Made by a program: the position numbers and the translations under genes. Shown here in pieces: positions 14,645 through 17,794 of a DNA stretch of 17,794 nucleotides. Source of the DNA: Myxococcales bacterium (GTDB lineage Bacteria; Myxococcota_C; UBA6777); contig JALTMC010000139.1 of the NCBI GenBank assembly GCA_027005175.1, positions 7,267 to 25,060 on the forward strand, written 5' to 3'. Under the pieces are notes generated by a model. That model worked only from the letters and a program-made list of their open reading frames with translations, ran no database searches and was not told where the DNA came from. Each line of letters starts with the position of its first letter. The stretch's first letter is position 1.

Positions 14645-17600
14645 ATGCAAGTTGCGATGAACACTCACCGAGTGGCGTCGTGGCGGAGGTTTCAGTTGTG
14701 GCTGGTACCATTACTGACCTTGTCGTTGTTTGGGTGCAAAGACCCGTACAGCGGCAGTCCTGGGAGTTCCCCACCGCCAATTAGCGACACCAACAAGAAG
14801 TTTGGTTCACTACAGCAAGTGTACCAAAAGCCCAGCTTGGGCTCCAAAGTAAAGTCTGCCCCGTCGGGCAATGTATCGCGAACGACGGTGGCATTAGGAA
14901 AGAATCCGGCGATCTACGGCGATCCTGACGCACCTGTCACGATTGTCGAGTTCTCGGACTTTCAATGACCGTTCTGCGCATCATTTGGCAAGGTTGCCAA
15001 ACAGACCGTTAGAGCATTCCCGGGCAAAGTCCGGATCGTTTTTCGACACCACCCCCTGAGTTTTCACAAGGATGCACCTTTGGCGCATCAGGCTTCTCTT
15101 GCAGCAAAGGCGCAAGGAAAATTCTGGGCTTACCACGATCTTCTTTTTGCGAAGAAGAAGCTAAAGAAGAAGGACCTACTCTCCTATGCCAAGCAGTTGA
15201 AGCTTGACATGAAGAAGTTCAAAACAGCGTTGGACAAGAAGATCTATGCCAAGGTCGTCGATGCTGAGGTTGAGTATGGGAAAGAGCTCAAAGTACAAGG
15301 GACACCCACAACGTATGTGAATGGTCGCAAGCTGAGTATGGCCAAAGGTGTGAAGCCAAAGGAGGCACTTGCCAAGCTCGTAAAAGACGAACTTGAGCGT
15401 GTGAAGCCCCTCTTAAAGAAGGGCCTTAAAGGCAACAAGCTCTACTATGAGTTGGTGGGACAACCCGATGACTCTACTAGCAGTAAAGATGGGAAGAAGA
15501 AGGAAAAGAAAGAGTATCCTTATATTGCTGTCGGCGATGCTCCCACAAAGGGAGATGATGACGCTCCCTTGACCTTGATTGAGTTTTCCGACTTCACTTG
15601 TGGTTTCTGTTCTGCGGCGGCGAAAGTTATGGGGCAGTTGGCCAAGTCATACAAGGGGAAGATTCGGATAGCATTCAAGAATTTTCCACTATCACAAGGC
15701 AACTATTCCATTGCTCAGGCTGCCCTTGCTGCTCATCAGCAAGGAAAGTTTTGGGAGTTTCATGACCTTGTCTTTGCCAACCAAAAAAAGGTGGACCGTC
15801 AGTCTTTGATTCAACATGCCCAGGCGTTGGAGCTAGACATTGCTTTGTTTAAGCAAACAATGGACTCTCCAGCCACCAAAGCTCAGGTAGAATCGGATCA
15901 AAAACAAGGTCGTGCTCTCGGCTTACAAGGTACACCCTCTTTCTTTCTCAACAACAAACCTTTGGGTTCTGTGCAGGGGTTTGATGCGTTCAAAAAGATC
16001 TTGAACAAGGCTTTAATCAAGAAGGGCTTTAAGAAAAAGGACCTTCCGAGTGGACCACCACCAGTTGTGATCTCGATGGCAGATGTTCCCTACAAGGGAC
16101 CAGCGAATGCGCCAGTGACCATCGTGGAGTATTCGGACTTTCAATGACCGTATTGTTCGCGGGCCGGGCGCCTGCTTAAACAATTCGCAAATACCTACAA
16201 AGGTAAAGTCAAGTTCGTCTTTAAACATTTCCCATTGTCGTTCCATAAGAACGCACACCTGGCACACCAGGCTTCGATTGAAGCGATGAAGCAGGGCAAG
16301 TTTTGGGAGTTTCACGACAAGTTATTCGCCAACCAGAAAAAGCTGAAGCGCAATTACCTGGAGCAGTATGCCCAAGAACTTGGTCTTGATATGAAGAAAT
16401 TTAAGGCTGCGTTGGACAATAAGACACACTTTGCTCGTGTGGCTGCAGATATCCTTGAAGGTGGACAGGTGGGTGTCAGTGGTACTCCTTCGGTCTACGT
16501 CAATGGCGTGAAAGCGTCGGGAACAGACTTTGCAGCGCTGAAGAAAATGGTCGATCCCATCCTGATTAAGAAAGGGTATAAGAAATCCGATCTTCCCGAG
16601 GCTCCGGCATTAAACATTGCTTTGAACATCTCCCCCTACAAGGGTTCAAAGGATGCGCCGGTGACCATCGTGGAATATTCGGACTTTCAATGACCGTACT
16701 GCGTGCGGGCCGGGCGCCTGCTTAAACAGTTCGTATCTTCCTACAAAGGAAAAGTTCGATTGTTCTTCAAACATTATCCACTGTCTTTTCACAAAGATGC
16801 ACATTTGGCTCATCAAGCCTCCATTGAAGCACAGGCTCAAGGTAAGTTCTGGGAATACCATGACTTATTGTTTGCCAACAACAGAAAGCTAAAGCGCAAA
16901 AACCTGGAAGAGTATGCGCGTAAAGTGGGTCTCGATATGACTCGTTTTGGTGCGGCTCTCGATACAGGGAGGCACAAAGCTCGCGTGGCTGCGGAGATTC
17001 TCGAAGGTGGTGGGGCTGGTGTACAAGGAACTCCCACTGTCTTTATCAATGGCAAAAAAGCCTCGGGACTTTCCTTTGCCAAGCTCAAAGCTCAGGTCGA
17101 TCCTATCTTGCTGAAGAAAGGATACAAACTCAAAGATCTGCCCACAGGCATACGACACGAGATCAAAGTGGGTAACTCACCGATGAAAGGGCCTCGCAAA
17201 GCCCCTGTCACCATCTATGAGTTCTCCGATTTTCAATGTCCTTTCTGCTCTGTTGCGGGCCTGAAGGTACCTTCGATCTTGAAGATGTATCCCAAGTTAG
17301 TCAATGTGGTATTCAAACACTTCCCACTGAGCTTTCACAAGGATGCGCCGCTGGCACATCAGGCTTCTCTTGCGGCCCAAGAGCAAGGACAGTTCTGGAA
17401 GTACCACGACCTCTTGTTCAAGAATCAGAGGAGTCTGAAACGTCCTGCGCTGGAGCGTTATGCACAGCAACTTAAGCTGAACATGACACGTTTTAAACAA
17501 GCTTTAGACTCCGGTATCTTTAAAGAGCAGGTCGGCGCGAGCATCAAGCAAGGTGGTGCTGTTGGCGTCAGTGGAACACCAACATTCTTTGTCAATGGAC

Positions 17601-17794
17601 TTCCTGTGAAGAGTCCCGGTGTGAAAGACATCGTGACCGTCATTGAAAAAGAACTCAAACGCTTGAAGATCAAATCACCTGTGTCGAAAGACAAGCTCAA
17701 GAAGCTGGGTGTGGATCTCTCTGCCAAGAAACCCAAAGTACGACCTGTGGTGCGTGTCGCACCCCGACGTGCCGCTCCTCCCGCACGCCGCGCC
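14645..17794 (+). CDS. Probable multi-selenocysteine lipoprotein with five tandem DsbA/thioredoxin-fold domains (3' end outside window)
   Basis: Read with three TGA codons as selenocysteine, one frame runs 1050 codons to the window edge. ATG 14645 follows AGGAG and gives a signal peptide with lipobox LFGC (lipidated C31), so the protein should be anchored in the periplasm or outer envelope. Five DsbA-like (Thioredoxin_4 type) domains follow. Active sites: U108-PF-C111, C319-GF-C322, U501-PY-C504, U683-PY-C686, C865-PF-C868. Each is preceded by a (F/Y)SDF motif and followed by F-P-L/Y-P-L, AHQAS and a cis-Pro GTP loop (219-221, 429-431, 613-615, 795-797, 977-979). The last four active sites are exactly 182 residues apart; the first linker is longer and rich in Lys, Ser and Asp. 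Expected role: thiol/selenol-disulfide exchange or peroxide/oxidant reduction; partner unknown. The tail is Pro/Arg/Ala-rich. The upstream gene stops with TAG and the first gene of the window uses TGA as stop, so TGA is not simply reassigned. Confidence 0.88.
14966..15005 (+). promoter_or_regulatory. Sec UGA codon 1 with candidate bacterial SECIS hairpin
   Basis: TGA 14966-14968 is codon 108, first position of the active site, followed by Pro-Phe-Cys. A perfect 7-bp stem (TTTGGCA 14984-14990 with TGCCAAA 14995-15001) closes a 4-nt AGGT loop. The loop begins 22 nt after the TGA and has G in its second position, within the published bacterial SECIS pattern (loop 16-37 nt from UGA, G in the first two loop positions). 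The GGU in the loop recalls the E. coli fdhF element. TCTG (14973-14976) can add a lower stem with CAGA (15002-15005) across a 7-nt bulge. Confidence 0.75.
16145..16184 (+). promoter_or_regulatory. Sec UGA codon 2 with candidate bacterial SECIS hairpin
   Basis: TGA 16145-16147 is codon 501, followed by Pro-Tyr-Cys. The lower stem ATTGTT (16152-16157) pairs with AACAAT (16179-16184). After a small asymmetric internal loop (1 and 3 nt), the upper stem GCGGGC (16159-16164) pairs with GCCTGC (16170-16175) with one G-U pair. The 5-nt loop CGGGC starts 17 nt after the TGA and has G in position two. Twelve pairs in all make this the strongest of the three hairpins. Confidence 0.75.
16691..16730 (+). 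promoter_or_regulatory. Sec UGA codon 3 with candidate bacterial SECIS hairpin
   Basis: TGA 16691-16693 is codon 683, followed by Pro-Tyr-Cys. The upper stem and loop are identical to site 2 (GCGGGC 16705-16710, loop CGGGC 16711-16715, GCCTGC 16716-16721). The lower stem is ACTG (16698-16701) with CAGT (16727-16730), where site 2 has ATTG with CAAT: a compensatory T-A to C-G change made through synonymous codon changes (TAT to TAC and CAA to CAG). Confidence 0.75.

Larger units (their letters stand above)
15599..17794 (+). repeat. Intragenic tandem repeat of DsbA domains with a 546-nt period
   Basis: The first active-site codons of domains 2 to 5 lie at 15599, 16145, 16691 and 17237, each exactly 546 nt (182 codons) apart. 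Domains 3 and 4 are the most alike at DNA level, especially around the TGA and its hairpin, indicating a recent duplication or gene conversion between them. Domain 1 (TGA at 14966) precedes domain 2 by 633 nt because of an inserted linker. Confidence 0.9.

Noticed and set aside
14966-16693. The three TGA codons as true stops, so that the region would be a pseudogene or several separate small DsbA genes
   Set aside because: The frame never shifts over 3.1 kb, the TGAs fall only at the active-site Cys position, each has a hairpin downstream, and no Shine-Dalgarno/start pair follows the TGAs at the right place.

Overview
The window reads as a chromosomal segment of a Gram-negative bacterium. The grounds are two probable lipoprotein signal peptides, a MurE carrying the DNPR motif of meso-diaminopimelate ligases, and a DsbA-type periplasmic protein. 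A eukaryotic-type Ser/Thr kinase with a sensor domain, a MurE-MurF fusion, mid-range GC and probable selenocysteine use together point towards Myxococcota or another former deltaproteobacterial lineage. This placement is inference; the window has no rRNA or other marker gene.

Layout, left to right. (1) The 3' end of an SdiA-regulated/phytase-like beta-propeller gene (3-647, +) overlaps by GTGA the start of a membrane Ser/Thr kinase with a C-terminal dCache sensor domain (644-2938, +). (2) Convergent to it, only 7 bp away, is a glycoside hydrolase family 31 probable lipoprotein (2946-5561, -). Its upstream region carries direct repeats at 77-bp offset and two candidate promoters. (3) A Sir2-type NAD-dependent deacylase (6141-6995, -) is divergent from a fused MurE-MurF peptidoglycan ligase (7219-10200, +). 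(4) Next comes a large multi-pass protein (10503-14315, +) that joins an N-terminal membrane region, an HHxxxDG acyltransferase domain and a GT-C-like membrane domain. (5) From 14645 to the right edge runs one long frame encoding a lipoprotein with five tandem DsbA/thioredoxin-fold domains.

The outstanding item is region 5. The frame is interrupted only by three TGA codons (14966, 16145, 16691). Each falls exactly where the first cysteine of the CxxC active site belongs; the other two domains have TGT there. Each TGA is followed within 17-22 nt by a hairpin that fits the bacterial SECIS pattern. Two of these hairpins share a lower stem with compensatory synonymous changes. I read this as one selenoprotein with three selenocysteines (domain order U-C-U-U-C), not as a set of broken genes. 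A standard gene caller would split it into fragments.

The genes do not form one pathway. Envelope functions dominate: peptidoglycan precursor synthesis, a surface or periplasmic glycosidase, a probable glycolipid or glycan modifying enzyme, a transmembrane kinase sensor and a periplasmic redox protein. Three intergenic stretches of about 300-580 bp each contain short direct repeats 70-84 bp apart.
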